Positions 45,899-54,748 of a DNA stretch of 64,000 nt are shown piece after piece. The DNA is from RYN-133 sp963708645 (GTDB lineage: Bacteria > Actinomycetota > Actinomycetes > Mycobacteriales > Jatrophihabitantaceae): positions 1-64,000 of the forward strand of contig CAVPTA010000012.1 in NCBI GenBank assembly GCA_963708645.1. The letters are read 5' to 3'. The notes beneath the pieces were generated by a model, which saw only the letters and a list, made by a program, of their open reading frames with translations, did no database searches and was not told the origin of the DNA. Both the position numbers and the translations under genes were made by a program. Positions within the stretch are counted from its first letter, which is position 1, and the number at the start of each line of letters is the position of its first letter.

Positions 45899-46605
45899 AT
45901 GACACCGAGCTACGACGACCTGCGCGCGCTGTTCATCAACTGCACGCTGAAGCAGTCCCGGAACCCAGCAACACGCAGGGCCTGATCGACGCGAGCGCGC
46001 ACATCATGCGGACCAACGGTGTGCACGTCGACATCGTGCGTGCGATCGACCACGACATCGCCACCGGCGTGTGGCCGGACATGCGCGAGCACGGCGCCGC
46101 GACCGACGACTGGCCGGCGATCTTCGAGACGGTGTTGGCAGCTGACATCCTCGTACTCGCCGGACCGATCTGGCTCGGCGACAACAGCTCGGTCATGAAG
46201 CGTGTCCACGAACGGCTCTACGGCGGATCGCACCTGCTCAACGACCGTGGCCAGTATCTCTACTACGGCCGGGTCGGCGGCTGTTTCATCACGGGCAACG
46301 AGGACGGCATCAAGCACTGCGCGATGAACGTGCTCTACACGCTGCAACACATCGGTTACACGATCCCGCCGCAGGCCGACGCCGGCTGGATCGGCGAAGC
46401 AGGGCCTGGTCCGTCCTACCTCGATCCCGGTTCGGGCGGGCCGGAGAACGACTTCACCAACCGCAACACCACGTTCATGACATGGAACCTGATTCACCTC
46501 GCGCGCCTGCTCAAGGACGCAGGTGGCGTGCCCGCCCACGGGAACCAGCGCTCCGAATGGGAAGCCGGATGCCGCTTCGACTACGAGAACCCGGAATATC
46601 GCTGA
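45899..46605 (+). CDS. NADPH-dependent FMN reductase/flavodoxin-fold protein, one frameshift
   Basis: About 235 aa. The ATG at 45899 gives MTPSYDDLRALFINCTLKQS; one missing base near 45957 separates it from PEPSNTQGLIDASAHIMRTN. Flavodoxin-like features: phosphate-binding loop after INCTLKQS, then LVLAGPIWLGDNSSVMKRVH for FMN and YYGRVGGCFITGNEDGIKHC. C-terminus LIHLARLLKDAGGVPAHGNQ. It is 23 bp after the Rieske-ThDP gene and could supply or accept electrons through flavin for that Rieske centre. Last gene of the operon. Confidence 0.82.
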
Positions 46606-46615
46606 CTGCGGTCGG

Positions 46616-47104
46616 TCAGGCGGGGACGGGCGCCCGCTCGTAGGTGACGTAGCCACCCTCGTCGGCAACCGGCGCGAATCCGGCGCCCTCGACAAGGGCA
46701 ACTGCCGCGGTGTTGCCGATCCACACGGTGACCTGGCAGTGGCGGTGGTCGGCGTCGGCCGCGCTGAGGACGTCGGCCAGCAATTGGCCGGCCAGGCCGA
46801 GGCGGCGGTGGCCGAGCGCGATGGTGATGTCGACGATGCGGGTCACAGCGCCGCTGTCATCGACGAGCAGACGTCCGACCGGCTTCTCGTCGACAACGAG
46901 AATCTCGTTGACGGCGTTGGGGTGCGCGGTCGCGTACATGCGCCGCTGCGCGCGGAATTGCATGTCGATCAGGACGAAGCGGGTGTCGGTGGGCAGCACG
47001 GCCAACTCGAGGTGCGAGTCGGCGAACAACGACCGCAGCAGCGGCTTGTCAGTAGGAGTTGCCGGCCGTCGCGTGATCGCCGAACGGCGCTGCACGCTGG
47101 TCAT
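46616..47104 (-). CDS. GNAT family N-acetyltransferase
   Basis: 162 aa GCN5-related acetyltransferase. TRRPATPTDKPLLRSLFADS opens the fold; VGRLLVDDSGAVTRIVDITI and ALGHRRLGLAGQLLADVL, with the acetyl-CoA loop (HRRLGLAG), are canonical, and NTAAVALVEGAGF is motif B. Substrate unknown. Convergent with the FMN reductase and facing away from sdhB. Confidence 0.85.
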   Translation of the reverse strand: MTSVQRRSAITRRPATPTDKPLLRSLFADSHLELAVLPTDTRFVLIDMQFRAQRRMYATAHPNAVNEILVVDEKPVGRLLVDDSGAVTRIVDITIALGHRRLGLAGQLLADVLSAADADHRHCQVTVWIGNTAAVALVEGAGFAPVADEGGYVTYERAPVPA

Positions 47105-47268
47105 CGCGAAATCTCCCGAAATGCTTCCTGGACAACCAAGCGAGCATAGGGCCGCGAATTGTGCACGGGCTGAAAGTTGATCACATTTTTAGTGATCGGC
47201 CAGCAACTCGTGAACTTGAATGCCTCGAAAGCGGACAGACCGGCCGCTGTTCTGCGGGTGGGCGAGGG
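47105..47268. promoter_or_regulatory. Intergenic region with a GATCAC hairpin downstream of sdhB
   Basis: 164 bp without a gene. GATCAC (47179-47184) and GTGATC (47192-47197) flank an AT-rich ATTTTTA loop, unusually AT-rich for this genome. It lies about 75 bp past the sdhB stop and just upstream of the GNAT start, so it may be the terminator of the sdh operon or an operator for GNAT. Confidence 0.4.
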
Positions 47269-48018
47269 TCAGCTCTTGCGACGCCGGATGGTGTTCGCGA
47301 TGAAGGCCAGCGGGTCGTACTTCTTGTCGACGACGCGCTCCTTCAGCGGGATCAGTGCGTTGTCGGTGATCTTGATGTGCTCGGGGCAGACCTCGGTGCA
47401 GCACTTGGTGATGTTGCACATGCCGAGCCCGTACTCGTCCTGCGCCGCGTGCTTGCGGTCGAGCGTGTCGAGCGGGTGCATGTCGAGTTCGGCCGTGCGC
47501 ATCAGGAAGCGCGGACCGGCGTAGGCCTCCTTGTTGTCCTCGTGGTCACGGATCACGTGACACACGTCCTGACACAGGAAGCATTCGATGCACTTGCGGA
47601 ACTCCTGCGAGCGCTCGACGTCGATCTGCGCCATGCGGTACTCGCCGGGCTTCAGGTCCGGCGGTGCGAACGCGGGGATCTGCTGCGCCTTCTTGTAGTT
47701 GTACGACACGTCGGTGACGAGGTCCTTCATCACCGGGAACGTGCGCATCGGCGTCACGGTGATCGTCTCGTCCTGCGAGAAGATCGACATGCGGGTCATG
47801 CACATCAGCCGCGGCCGGCCGTTGACCTCCGCGCTGCACGAACCGCACTTGCCGGCCTTGCAGTTCCAGCGCACCGCGAGGTCGCCGGCCTGCGTGGCCT
47901 GCAGGCGATGGATGATGTCGAGCACGACCTCGCCCTCGTTCACCTCGACGGTGAAGTCCTGCAGGTCACCGCCGTCGGCGTTGCCGCGCCAGACCCGGAA
48001 GTGTGCGTCGTACGCCAT
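47269..48018 (-). CDS. sdhB: Succinate dehydrogenase iron-sulfur subunit
   Basis: 249 aa. The [2Fe-2S] domain has WNCKAGKCGSCSAEVNGRPR; the C-terminal [4Fe-4S] and [3Fe-4S] ligands are in CIECFLCQDVCHVI and MCNITKCCTEVCPEHIK. This sequence type matches mycobacterial Sdh1 (Rv0247c class). Its ATG overlaps the sdhA stop (TAATG). Confidence 0.93.
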   Translation of the reverse strand: MAYDAHFRVWRGNADGGDLQDFTVEVNEGEVVLDIIHRLQATQAGDLAVRWNCKAGKCGSCSAEVNGRPRLMCMTRMSIFSQDETITVTPMRTFPVMKDLVTDVSYNYKKAQQIPAFAPPDLKPGEYRMAQIDVERSQEFRKCIECFLCQDVCHVIRDHEDNKEAYAGPRFLMRTAELDMHPLDTLDRKHAAQDEYGLGMCNITKCCTEVCPEHIKITDNALIPLKERVVDKKYDPLAFIANTIRRRKS

Positions 48019-49979
48019 TACGCCGTGGCTCCTGCTTCTGCTTCGACCTTCTCGACGATGTCAGGGTTGTCGTCCGGGATCGAGGCGATCTCCTCGTCCG
48101 TGTAGTACTTCTTGAGCTCGTCCTTGGTGAACAGCTCGAGCAGGTCCTGGCGCATCGGCGGCATCGGCTGCTCGACCACGTCGATGTCGCCCGCGTCGTT
48201 GAGCGTGCAGATCAGATTCACCTGGCGCCACTTCGAGCTCATCTTCGGGAAGTCGTCGCGGGTGTGACCGCCGCGCGACTCTTCGCGGATCAGCGCAGCG
48301 CGTGCGACGCACTCGGCGATCGAGAGCATGTTGCGCAGGTCGAGCGCGAGGTGCCAACCCGGGTTGAACTCGCGGCCGCCGGTCGCCTTCATGTGCTGCG
48401 CGCGCTCCTTCAGCTTCTCGAGGCGCTCCAGCGCGTCCTCGATCTCGCTGCGCTTGCGGATGATGCCGACGAGGTCGTTCATCACCTGCTGCAGTCTCGG
48501 CGTGCAGGTCGTAGGGGTTCTCGCCGTCTTCCTTCTCGAGCGGGGCGAGGGCGGTCTGCTCGCACGCGGCGATCTGGTCGTCGGTGATCGTCGGGTACTT
48601 GCCCTTGAGCGCCTTGACGTAGGCCGCCGCGCCTTCACCGGACCGCCGTCCGAACACCAGCAGGTCCGACAGCGAGTTGCCGCCGAGCCGGTTCGAACCG
48701 TGCATGCCGCCGGCCACCTCGCCGGACGCGAACAGGCCCGGCACGCGCTCGGCCGCCGCGGTGTCGGCGTCGACCTCGATGCCGCCCATCACGTAGTGAC
48801 AGGTCGGGCCGACCTCCATCGGCTCGGCCGTGATGTCGACGTCGGCCAGTTCCTTGAACTGGTGGTGCATCGACGGCAGCCGCCGCAGGATCTCGTCCTT
48901 CGGCAGGCGCGAGGCGATGTCGAGGAACACGCCACCGTGCGGCGATCCGCGGCCGGCCTTGACCTCGGAGTTGATCGCGCGCGCCACCTCGTCGCGGGGG
49001 AGCAGGTCGGGGGTGCGCTTGTTGTGGTCGGGGTCCTTGTACCAGGCGTCGGCCTCGGCCTCGTTGTCGGCGTACTGCGCGCGGAACACGTCCGGCACGT
49101 AGTCGAACATGAACCGCTTGCCCTCGGAGTTCTTCAGCACGCCGCCGTCGCCGCGCACGCCCTCGGTGACGAGGATGCCCTTCACCGACGGGGGCCAGAC
49201 CATGCCGGTCGGGTGGAACTGGACGAACTCCATGTTGAGCAGCGTCGAGCCGGCGCGCAGCGCGAGCCCCATGCCGTCGCCCGTGCACTCCCACGAGTTG
49301 GACGTGACCTTGAACGACTTGCCGATGCCGCCGGTGGCGAGCACGACCGCCGGCGCCTTGAACAGGACGAACTTGCCGGTCTCGCGCCAGTAGCCGAACG
49401 CGCCGGAGACCGCGCCGTCGTCGGTCTGGATGAGGTCGGTGATCGTCAGCTCGGCGAACACCCGCAGGTTCGCCCTCGTCGGCGCCGGTGTCCTCGCCCT
49501 TCTTGCGGGCGTCGTCCTGCTGCAGCGAGACGATCTTCTGCTGCATCGTGCGGATGAGTTCGAGACCGGTGCGGTCACCGACGTGCGCCAGCCGCGGGTA
49601 CTCGTGGCCGCCGAAGTTGCGCTGGCTGATCCGGCCGTCCTTGGTGCGGTCGAACAGCGCGCCGTAGGTCTCGAGCTCCCACACGCGGTCGGGCGCCTCT
49701 TTGGCGTGCAGCTCGGCCATGCGCCAGTTGTTCAGGAACTTCCCGCCGCGCATCGTGTCGCGGTAGTGCACCTGCCAGTTGTCGTTCGCGTTCGCGTTGC
49801 CCATCGCGGCGGCGCAACCGCCTTCGGCCATGACCGTGTGTGCCTTGCCGAACAGCGACTTGCAGATGACGGCGACCTTGCAGGCCGGCTTCGTGCGCCG
49901 CGATCGCCGCGCGCAGTCCGGAACCGCCGGCGCCGATGATCAGGACGTCGTAGGAGAACTTCTCTATCTCTTCGCTCAC
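48018..49979 (-). CDS. sdhA: Succinate dehydrogenase flavoprotein subunit, three frameshifts
   Basis: About 650 aa after repair. GTG at 49979 opens VSEEIEKFSYDVLIIGAGGS (FAD dinucleotide motif). Surplus bases near 49885, 49475 and 48497 break the frame; in turn it reads CKVAVICKSLFGKAHTVMAE, GGCAAAMGNANAND, EFVQFHPTGMVWPPSVK, SRLGGNSLSDLLVFGRRSGE-like (seen as GSNRLGGNSLSDLLVFG) and the C-terminal GWHLALDLRNMLSIAECVAR. Full-length Rv0248c-type SdhA. It oxidises succinate in the TCA cycle and feeds the membrane quinone pool through SdhB and SdhC. Essential enzyme, so errors in sequence are the best explanation. Confidence 0.92.
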
Positions 49980-50815
49980 TCAGTTGATGATCCTCAGATC
50001 GGAGAACGCGCCGGAGGAGACCAGCGCGATGTAGCCGTCGGTGAGCATGAGCGTGGCAAGCGTCGTCCAGGCCAGTTGCATGTGCTTGGCGTTGAGCTTG
50101 GAAACGAAGCGTCCACGCCTTGTACCGCATCGGATACCGCGAGAAGCTGCGCACCCGGCCGCCGATGATGTGCCGGCACGAGTGGCACGACAGCGTGTAC
50201 GCCCAGAGCAGCACGACGTTGGCCACCATGATCAACGTCCCGAGACCGATACCGAACGCCACCGTCGGCGCCTTGGAACGAGCGGATCGCGTCATAGGTG
50301 TTGATCAGCGAGATCACGACGGCCGCGGCGAAGAAGTAGCGGTGCAGGTTCTGGAAGATCAGCGGGAACTTCGTCTCGCCGGAGTAGCTCTGGTGCGGTT
50401 CGGCGACGGCGCACGCCGGCGGCGACTGCCAGAACGCGCGGTAGTACGCGCGGCGGTAGTAGTAGCAGGTCAGGCGGAAGCCGAGCAGGAACGGCAGGAC
50501 GAGCAGCGCCAGCGGAATGAACGGCGGGAAGTGCCCGAACCAGGTGCCGAAGTCACGCGCGTCGGACGGGCAGGACGCGCTCACGCACGGCGACGAGAAC
50601 GGCGACAGGTAGTGGTACTGCTGCACGAAGTACGCGCGCTGACTGACCGTGCGCACGAGCGCGTACAGCACCCAGATGCTCAGCAGCGTGAACGTGAGCA
50701 GCGGGGCCTTGCGCCAGTTGTCGGTCCGCAGCGTGCGGGCCGCGATCGACGCGCGTCCCGGGGCTGCAGTCCCGCTCTGCATGCTTTTCGTTGGCATGCT
50801 TCCCGCGCGCGTCAT
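49980..50815 (-). CDS. sdhC: Succinate dehydrogenase membrane anchor (Sdh1-type cytochrome b-like), two frameshifts
   Basis: About 277 aa, five hydrophobic segments. ATG at 50815 with GAGAGGATC just upstream. PLLTFTLLSIWVLYALVRTV, then QYHYLSPFSSPCVSASCPSD (Cys-rich loop typical of Rv0249c), FIPLALLVLPFLLGFRLTCY, FFAAAVVISLINTYDAI and, after a surplus base near 50277, FGIGLGTLIMVANVVLLWAY. The tail after a second shift (about 50105) reads KLNAKHMQLAWTTLATLM. This single long anchor distinguishes Sdh1 from classical SdhC/SdhD. First gene of sdhCAB. Confidence 0.85.
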
Positions 50816-50892
50816 GTAGATCCTCTCGACCAGAGTCGTTGTGCAACACCGTTCTACTCGGACGAAACCAGCCTGAGTGTCGCCCAACCAGT

Positions 50893-50909
50893 AGATGTTG
50901 CCAACATCT
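50893..50909. promoter_or_regulatory. Perfect 17-bp palindrome upstream of sdhC
   Basis: AGATGTTGCCAACATCT, with 8-bp arms around a single C, lies about 80 bp before the sdhC ATG. Its length, symmetry and place suit a dimeric repressor or activator site for the sdh operon. I cannot name the regulator. Confidence 0.6.
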
Positions 50910-51020
50910 CGCGTGTGCCTGCGCACGGGGGTCGGGCAAGCGCCCGGAGGCGGCAGAACATGCCCGGCGCTCATGTAGACTTCTCGGCTGGCGCTCGCTC
51001 CGAATCGGGGCGGAGCCGCT

Positions 51021-51093
51021 GCCCCTTTAGCTCAGTCGGCAGAGCGTCTCCATGGTAAGGAGAAGGTCTACGGTTCGATTCCGTAAAGGGGCT
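51021..51093 (+). tRNA. tRNA-Thr (anticodon GGT)
   Basis: Acceptor GCCCCTT pairs with AAGGGGC (51086-51092). Anticodon loop ATGGTAA between TCTCC and GGAGA gives GGT. D arm AGCTCAGTCGGCAGAGC, T loop TTCGATT. CCA is not encoded. Confidence 0.96.
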
Positions 51094-51116
51094 CTGGTGC
51101 CCCGCCGGGGCATCCG

Positions 51117-51190
51117 GGCGGGGTAGCTCAGTCAGGTAGAGCAAGCGGCTCATAATCGCTGTGTCGCCGGTTCAAGTCCGGCCCTCGCTA
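51117..51190 (+). tRNA. tRNA-Met (anticodon CAT)
   Basis: Acceptor GGCGGGG pairs with CCTCGCT using two G-U pairs. Anticodon loop CTCATAA gives CAT. The T arm GCCGG-TTCAAGT-CCGGC is perfect. Elongator type is likely, as tRNA-Thr and tRNA-Met precede rpmG in many actinobacteria. Confidence 0.93.
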
Positions 51191-51240
51191 CGCTCAATTA
51201 AGAACGCGCTCGACCAAGACAACTGCGAAAGGCAAGACCA

Positions 51241-51405
51241 GTGGCTTCCACCGACGTACGTCCGAAGATCACCTTGGCGTGTCAGGTGTGCAAGCACCGC
51301 AACTACATCACCGTCAAGAACCGGCGCAACGACCCCGACCGGCTCTCGATGAACAAGTTCTGCCCGAACTGCGGCAAGCACACCGAACACCGCGAGACTC
51401 GCTGA
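51241..51405 (+). CDS. rpmG: 50S ribosomal protein bL33 (zinc form)
   Basis: 54 aa from a GTG at 51241 (VASTDVRPKITLACQVCKHR); GAAAGG lies 7-12 bp upstream. Two CxxC pairs (CQVC, CPNC) mark the zinc-binding C+ form, and it ends KHTEHRETR. A strong terminator follows. It starts the rpmG - had - trpT - secE - nusG block. Confidence 0.96.
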   Translation: MASTDVRPKITLACQVCKHRNYITVKNRRNDPDRLSMNKFCPNCGKHTEHRETR

Positions 51406-51420
51406 TCCTCGCTTCACCAG

Positions 51421-51449
51421 CCCCGCCGAGAGCCTCGGCGGGGCATTTT
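51421..51449 (+). terminator. Intrinsic terminator after rpmG
   Basis: CCCCGCCGAG (51421-51430), loop AGC, CTCGGCGGGG (51434-51443), then CATTTT. The perfect 10-bp GC stem with a short T run lies 15 bp after the rpmG stop. Confidence 0.9.
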
Positions 51450-51490
51450 CGCGTGCCTGCCGCCCGATGAACGCGTGACATGATGTCGCA

Positions 51491-52162
51491 GTGAACGACA
51501 GCGACGGGCGCCGGCTGCGCTGGGCGGAGCACCGCACCCAGCGCCGGGCCGCGTTCGTGGCAGCAGGCGTCGCGGCGATCGACGAGTTCGGCCCGGCCAC
51601 CAGCGCCGAACAGATCGCCGATGCTGCTGCGGTCAGCCGCACCGTCCTGTACCGGTACTTCCGCGACAAGGACGATCTGCGCCAGGCCATCGCCGACGAC
51701 ATCGTCGGACGGGTCATCGCCAGCGTGATGCCGCACCTCGTCCTCGACGCCGAGTCGACGCCGCGGGACGTCATCACCAGCACGACGTCCACCATCATCG
51801 GCTGGTTCGACGAGCACCCCAACTTCTATGCGTTCCTTCGCGAACGCCAGTCGCTCGGCGCCGTCGAGACGACGCTGGCCGACCGGGTGGCCTACTTGTT
51901 GCAGGGACTGATGCTGTTCTTCGGCATCGACTCCGACCAGGCCGAACCCGGTGCGTACGGACTCGTCGGGTTCGTCGAGTCGAGCTGCGCCTGGTGGCTG
52001 GCGCGCCGCGACCAGCCCGAGACGATGTCGCGCGAGCGCTTCACCGACAGCGTGTGCCAGGCGGTCTGGTACATGCTCGACGGCTTCGCCAGGACGAGTG
52101 GCATCACGATCGGCTACGACGACCCGCTGCCCTTCGCGGCGCTGACCGGAGGTTCGAAATGA
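51491..52162 (+). CDS. TetR family transcriptional regulator
   Basis: 223 aa from a GTG at 51491. N-terminal HTH: TSAEQIADAAAVSRTVLYRY followed by FRDKDDLRQAIADDIV. The C-terminal ligand domain has FDEHPNFYAFLRERQSLG and the long hydrophobic helix VAYLLQGLMLFFGI. Its TGA overlaps the ATG of the DUF4873 gene (ATGA), so they are co-translated; this TetR-DUF4873 pair is inserted between rpmG and hadA. Confidence 0.9.
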   Translation: MNDSDGRRLRWAEHRTQRRAAFVAAGVAAIDEFGPATSAEQIADAAAVSRTVLYRYFRDKDDLRQAIADDIVGRVIASVMPHLVLDAESTPRDVITSTTSTIIGWFDEHPNFYAFLRERQSLGAVETTLADRVAYLLQGLMLFFGIDSDQAEPGAYGLVGFVESSCAWWLARRDQPETMSRERFTDSVCQAVWYMLDGFARTSGITIGYDDPLPFAALTGGSK

Positions 52163-52500
52163 GCGACGACATCAGCGACGACATCAGCGATGACATCAGC
52201 GATGACATCAGCGATGACGACGAGGGCTACGACGGCCCGGCGAGCGTCCTTCTCGACGGCGAGTCGTTCGAGGTGTCCGCGCGGCTGGCAGGTGCGTTCG
52301 ATCCCATCGCCGGGAGCTACCACTGGTACGGCCGCGTGTCGGCGCAGCGCGATCTGACCCCGCTCGCCGGCAGGCGGGTGTCGCTGCGCACGCCGCACGG
52401 CGTCGTCGACACGGCCCTGGCCGATCTCGACCCGTGGGGACGGGCCCGGGTCGAGGGATTCGGCACAGCACCCTTCGAAGTGGCCACCTCACTGCCCTAG
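52159..52500 (+). CDS. DUF4873 protein with an N-terminal SDDI repeat
   Basis: 113 aa. Residues 2-17 are four copies of Ser-Asp-Asp-Ile encoded by 12-bp tandem repeats (52162-52209). The rest is the DUF4873 beta domain: EGYDGPASVLLDGESFEVSA, AGSYHWYGRVSAQRDL, DLDPWGRARVEGFGTAPFEV. Function unknown; the domain often sits C-terminally in flavin monooxygenases. The repeat may vary in copy number. Confidence 0.82.
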   Translation: MSDDISDDISDDISDDISDDDEGYDGPASVLLDGESFEVSARLAGAFDPIAGSYHWYGRVSAQRDLTPLAGRRVSLRTPHGVVDTALADLDPWGRARVEGFGTAPFEVATSLP

Positions 52501-52509
52501 GTTTGGCTC

Positions 52510-52953
52510 ATGCCAGTCAACGAGTCGTTCATCGGCCGCTCGTACCCGCCGACGCCGACCTATCGCGTCAGCCGCGAGAAGATCCACGAGTTCGCCAACG
52601 CGATCAACGATCAGAACCCGGCCTACCACGATGTCGAGGCCGCCCGGGCGCTCGGGCACGCCGACGTGGTCGCTCCGCCGACCTTCGCGATCGTGCTGAC
52701 GCTTCCGGCCGGTGCGCAGTTCGTCGCCGACCCCGAGGCGGGTGTCGACTACAGCCGGGTGGTGCACGGCGAGCAGCGTTTCGTGCACACGCGTCCGATC
52801 GTCGCCGGCGACGAGTTGCAAGTGACGCTCACGGTCGAGAACATCCGCGTTGCCGCGGGCAACGAGTTGATCACCAACAGGTCCGAGGTCAGGACGGTGG
52901 ATGGCGAACTCGTCACCACCGCCTACGGCGTGATCGTGGTTCGGGGGAACTGA
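52510..52953 (+). CDS. hadA: (3R)-hydroxyacyl-ACP dehydratase subunit HadA-like (MaoC N-type)
   Basis: 147 aa hot-dog fold. ESFIGRSYPPTPTYRVSREK and IHEFANAINDQNPAYHDVEA match HadA. PIVAGDELQVTLTVENIRVA follows. In mycobacteria HadA is the substrate-binding partner of the catalytic HadB in FAS-II (or its equivalent). It is 2 bp upstream of hadB. Confidence 0.88.
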   Translation: MPVNESFIGRSYPPTPTYRVSREKIHEFANAINDQNPAYHDVEAARALGHADVVAPPTFAIVLTLPAGAQFVADPEAGVDYSRVVHGEQRFVHTRPIVAGDELQVTLTVENIRVAAGNELITNRSEVRTVDGELVTTAYGVIVVRGN

Positions 52954-52955
52954 CG

Positions 52956-53360
52956 ATGACCGCAGTCGGCGACAAGATCCCCGCGCAGGATTTCCCGATC
53001 AACCGCTTCGACCTGATCCGCTACGCGGGCGCGTCCGGCGACTTCAACGTAATTCACTGGAACGAGCGCGTCGCGACCTCGGTCGGGCTGCCGAACGTGA
53101 TCGCCCACGGCATGTTCACCATGGCCGAGGCGGTGCGGGTCGTCACCGACTGGGCCGGCGATCCCGCTGCGGTGCTCGAGTACGGCGTGCGCTTCACCCG
53201 TCCCATCGCCGTGCCCGACCCTGAGGGTGCGACGCTGCACGTCGAGGGCGAGGTGAAAACCGTGCGCGAAGACGGCCTGGTCGACATCGACCTCACCGCG
53301 ACCGTCAACGGTCAGACCGTCCTGGCCAAGGCCAAGGTCGTAGCCCGCCCGCCGGCCTGA
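52956..53360 (+). CDS. hadB: (3R)-hydroxyacyl-ACP dehydratase subunit HadB-like (MaoC type)
   Basis: 134 aa from the ATG at 52956. The hydratase-2 motif is present in ASGDFNVIHWNERVATSVGL (catalytic Asp and His), then PNVIAHGMFTMAEAVRVVTD and RPIAVPDPEGATLHVEGEVK. HadAB removes water from 3-hydroxyacyl-ACP. Mycobacterial hadC, which normally follows, is absent; an aminotransferase lies there instead. Confidence 0.9.
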   Translation: MTAVGDKIPAQDFPINRFDLIRYAGASGDFNVIHWNERVATSVGLPNVIAHGMFTMAEAVRVVTDWAGDPAAVLEYGVRFTRPIAVPDPEGATLHVEGEVKTVREDGLVDIDLTATVNGQTVLAKAKVVARPPA

Positions 53361-53516
53361 CTCTTTTCCGCCCGGCCCCACTCCGGGCCCCCCTTTTGCC
53401 CCGCTTCGGGCCCCCTTTGCCCCGCCAACGTGCGCTCGACGTCCGAATTCGCGCGCATCAGCGGGGCAAAGCGGCGGTCGAGCGGCGATCAGCTACCCCC
53501 GACACGACCGGCCCGA
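53361..53516. repeat. CCCCGC-rich repeat region with an 11-bp inverted repeat
   Basis: CTTTGCCCCGC (53415-53425) and GCGGGGCAAAG (53461-53471) are exact inverted arms 35 bp apart; TTTTGCCCCGCTTCGGGCCC just before repeats the left arm. The region lies between convergent hadB and the aminotransferase, where a terminator is expected, but there is no U run and the arms are far apart. Confidence 0.7.
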
Positions 53517-54707
53517 TTACGAGTCGGCGACGAGTTTGGCGATGCGGGCCACGCCTTCGGCCAGGTCGTCGTCGCCCAGCGCGTACGACATCCGTAAATA
53601 CCCCGGGGTGCCGAACGCCTCGCCGGGGACGACGGCCACCTCGGCTTCCTCGAGGATCACCGTCGCCAGTTCGGCCGAGGTCTGGGCCGCCCGTCCGCGC
53701 AGCGACTTGCCGAGCAGTCCCTTGACCGACGGGTACGCGTAGAACGCGCCCAGCGGTTCGGGGCACACGACGCCGGGGATGTCCGACAGCGCGGCAACGA
53801 TCGCCTTGCGCCGGCGGTCGTAGACCGCCCGCATCTCGGCGACGGCCGACAGGTCGCCGGTGACCGCGGCCAGCGCTGCCCGCTGCGAGACGTTCGCGAC
53901 GTTCGACGTCGAATGCGACTGCAGGTTGGACGCGGCCTTCACGACGTCGGTAGGCCCGATCAGCCAGCCCACGCGCCACCCGGTCATCGCGTAGGTCTTG
54001 GCCACCCCGTTGAGGACGACGACCTTCTCACCGGCGCTGTGTGCGATCGACACCATCTCGGCGTCGCCGTAGATCAGGTGCTCGTAGATCTCATCGGTGA
54101 CGACCCACAGATCGTTCGCGCGGGCCCACTCGCCGATCGCCTCGACCTGCTCGCGCGGGTAGACAGCGCCCGTCGGGTTGGACGGCGACACGAACAGCAG
54201 CACCTTCGTGCGGTCGGTGCGCGCGGCCTCGAGCTGCTCGAGCGAGGCCAGATATCCGGTGGTCTCGTCGGTCATGACCTCGACGGGCACTCCGCCGGCG
54301 AGCTTGATGCACTCGGGGTAGGTCGTCCAGTACGGCGCGATGAGCAGCACCTCGTCGCCCGGGTCGAGCAGCGTCGCGAAGGCGTTGTAGACAGCCTGCT
54401 TGCCACCGTTGGTGACCAGCACCTGCGCCGCCTCGACGTCGAGCCCGGTGTCGCGCTTGGTCTTGCCGGCGATGCCCGCTCGCAGTTCGGGCAGGCCAGG
54501 GACGGGGGAGTACTTGTGGTTCTTCGGATCACGGGCGGCCGCGACCGCGGCCTCGACGATGTAGTCGGGCGTCGGGAAGTCGGGTTCACCGGCGCCGAAG
54601 CCGATCACGGGACGTCCGGCGGCCTTGAGCGCCTTGGCCTTGGCGTCGACCGCAAGGGTCGCGGACTCGGCGATGGCGGCGATGCGGTCAGAGATGCGGG
54701 CACCCAT
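53517..54707 (-). CDS. Class I aspartate-type aminotransferase
   Basis: 396 aa from the ATG at 54707 (MGARISDRIAAIAESATLAV). A longer start would read through the palindromic repeats upstream. PLP-enzyme features: GFGAGEPDFPTPDYI, VTNGGKQAVYNAFATLLDPG, APYWTTYPE, LFVSPSNPTGAVYPREQ, DEIYEHLIYGD, the PLP Lys in LNGVAKTYAMTGWRVGWLIG and C-terminal FGTPGYLRMSYAL. It makes aspartate from oxaloacetate and glutamate. It is in the position of hadC in the mycobacterial order and runs opposite to its neighbours. Confidence 0.92.
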   Translation of the reverse strand: MGARISDRIAAIAESATLAVDAKAKALKAAGRPVIGFGAGEPDFPTPDYIVEAAVAAARDPKNHKYSPVPGLPELRAGIAGKTKRDTGLDVEAAQVLVTNGGKQAVYNAFATLLDPGDEVLLIAPYWTTYPECIKLAGGVPVEVMTDETTGYLASLEQLEAARTDRTKVLLFVSPSNPTGAVYPREQVEAIGEWARANDLWVVTDEIYEHLIYGDAEMVSIAHSAGEKVVVLNGVAKTYAMTGWRVGWLIGPTDVVKAASNLQSHSTSNVANVSQRAALAAVTGDLSAVAEMRAVYDRRRKAIVAALSDIPGVVCPEPLGAFYAYPSVKGLLGKSLRGRAAQTSAELATVILEEAEVAVVPGEAFGTPGYLRMSYALGDDDLAEGVARIAKLVADS

Positions 54708-54748
54708 GCCTCCATCGTCCCAGACCTCACCGAGACCGTTTACCGCCC

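Noticed and set aside
48061..49578. Programmed ribosomal frameshifting in sdhA and other split genes
   Set aside because: Many unrelated genes are affected, shifts go both ways and no slippery site or stem is shared; sequence error explains them better.
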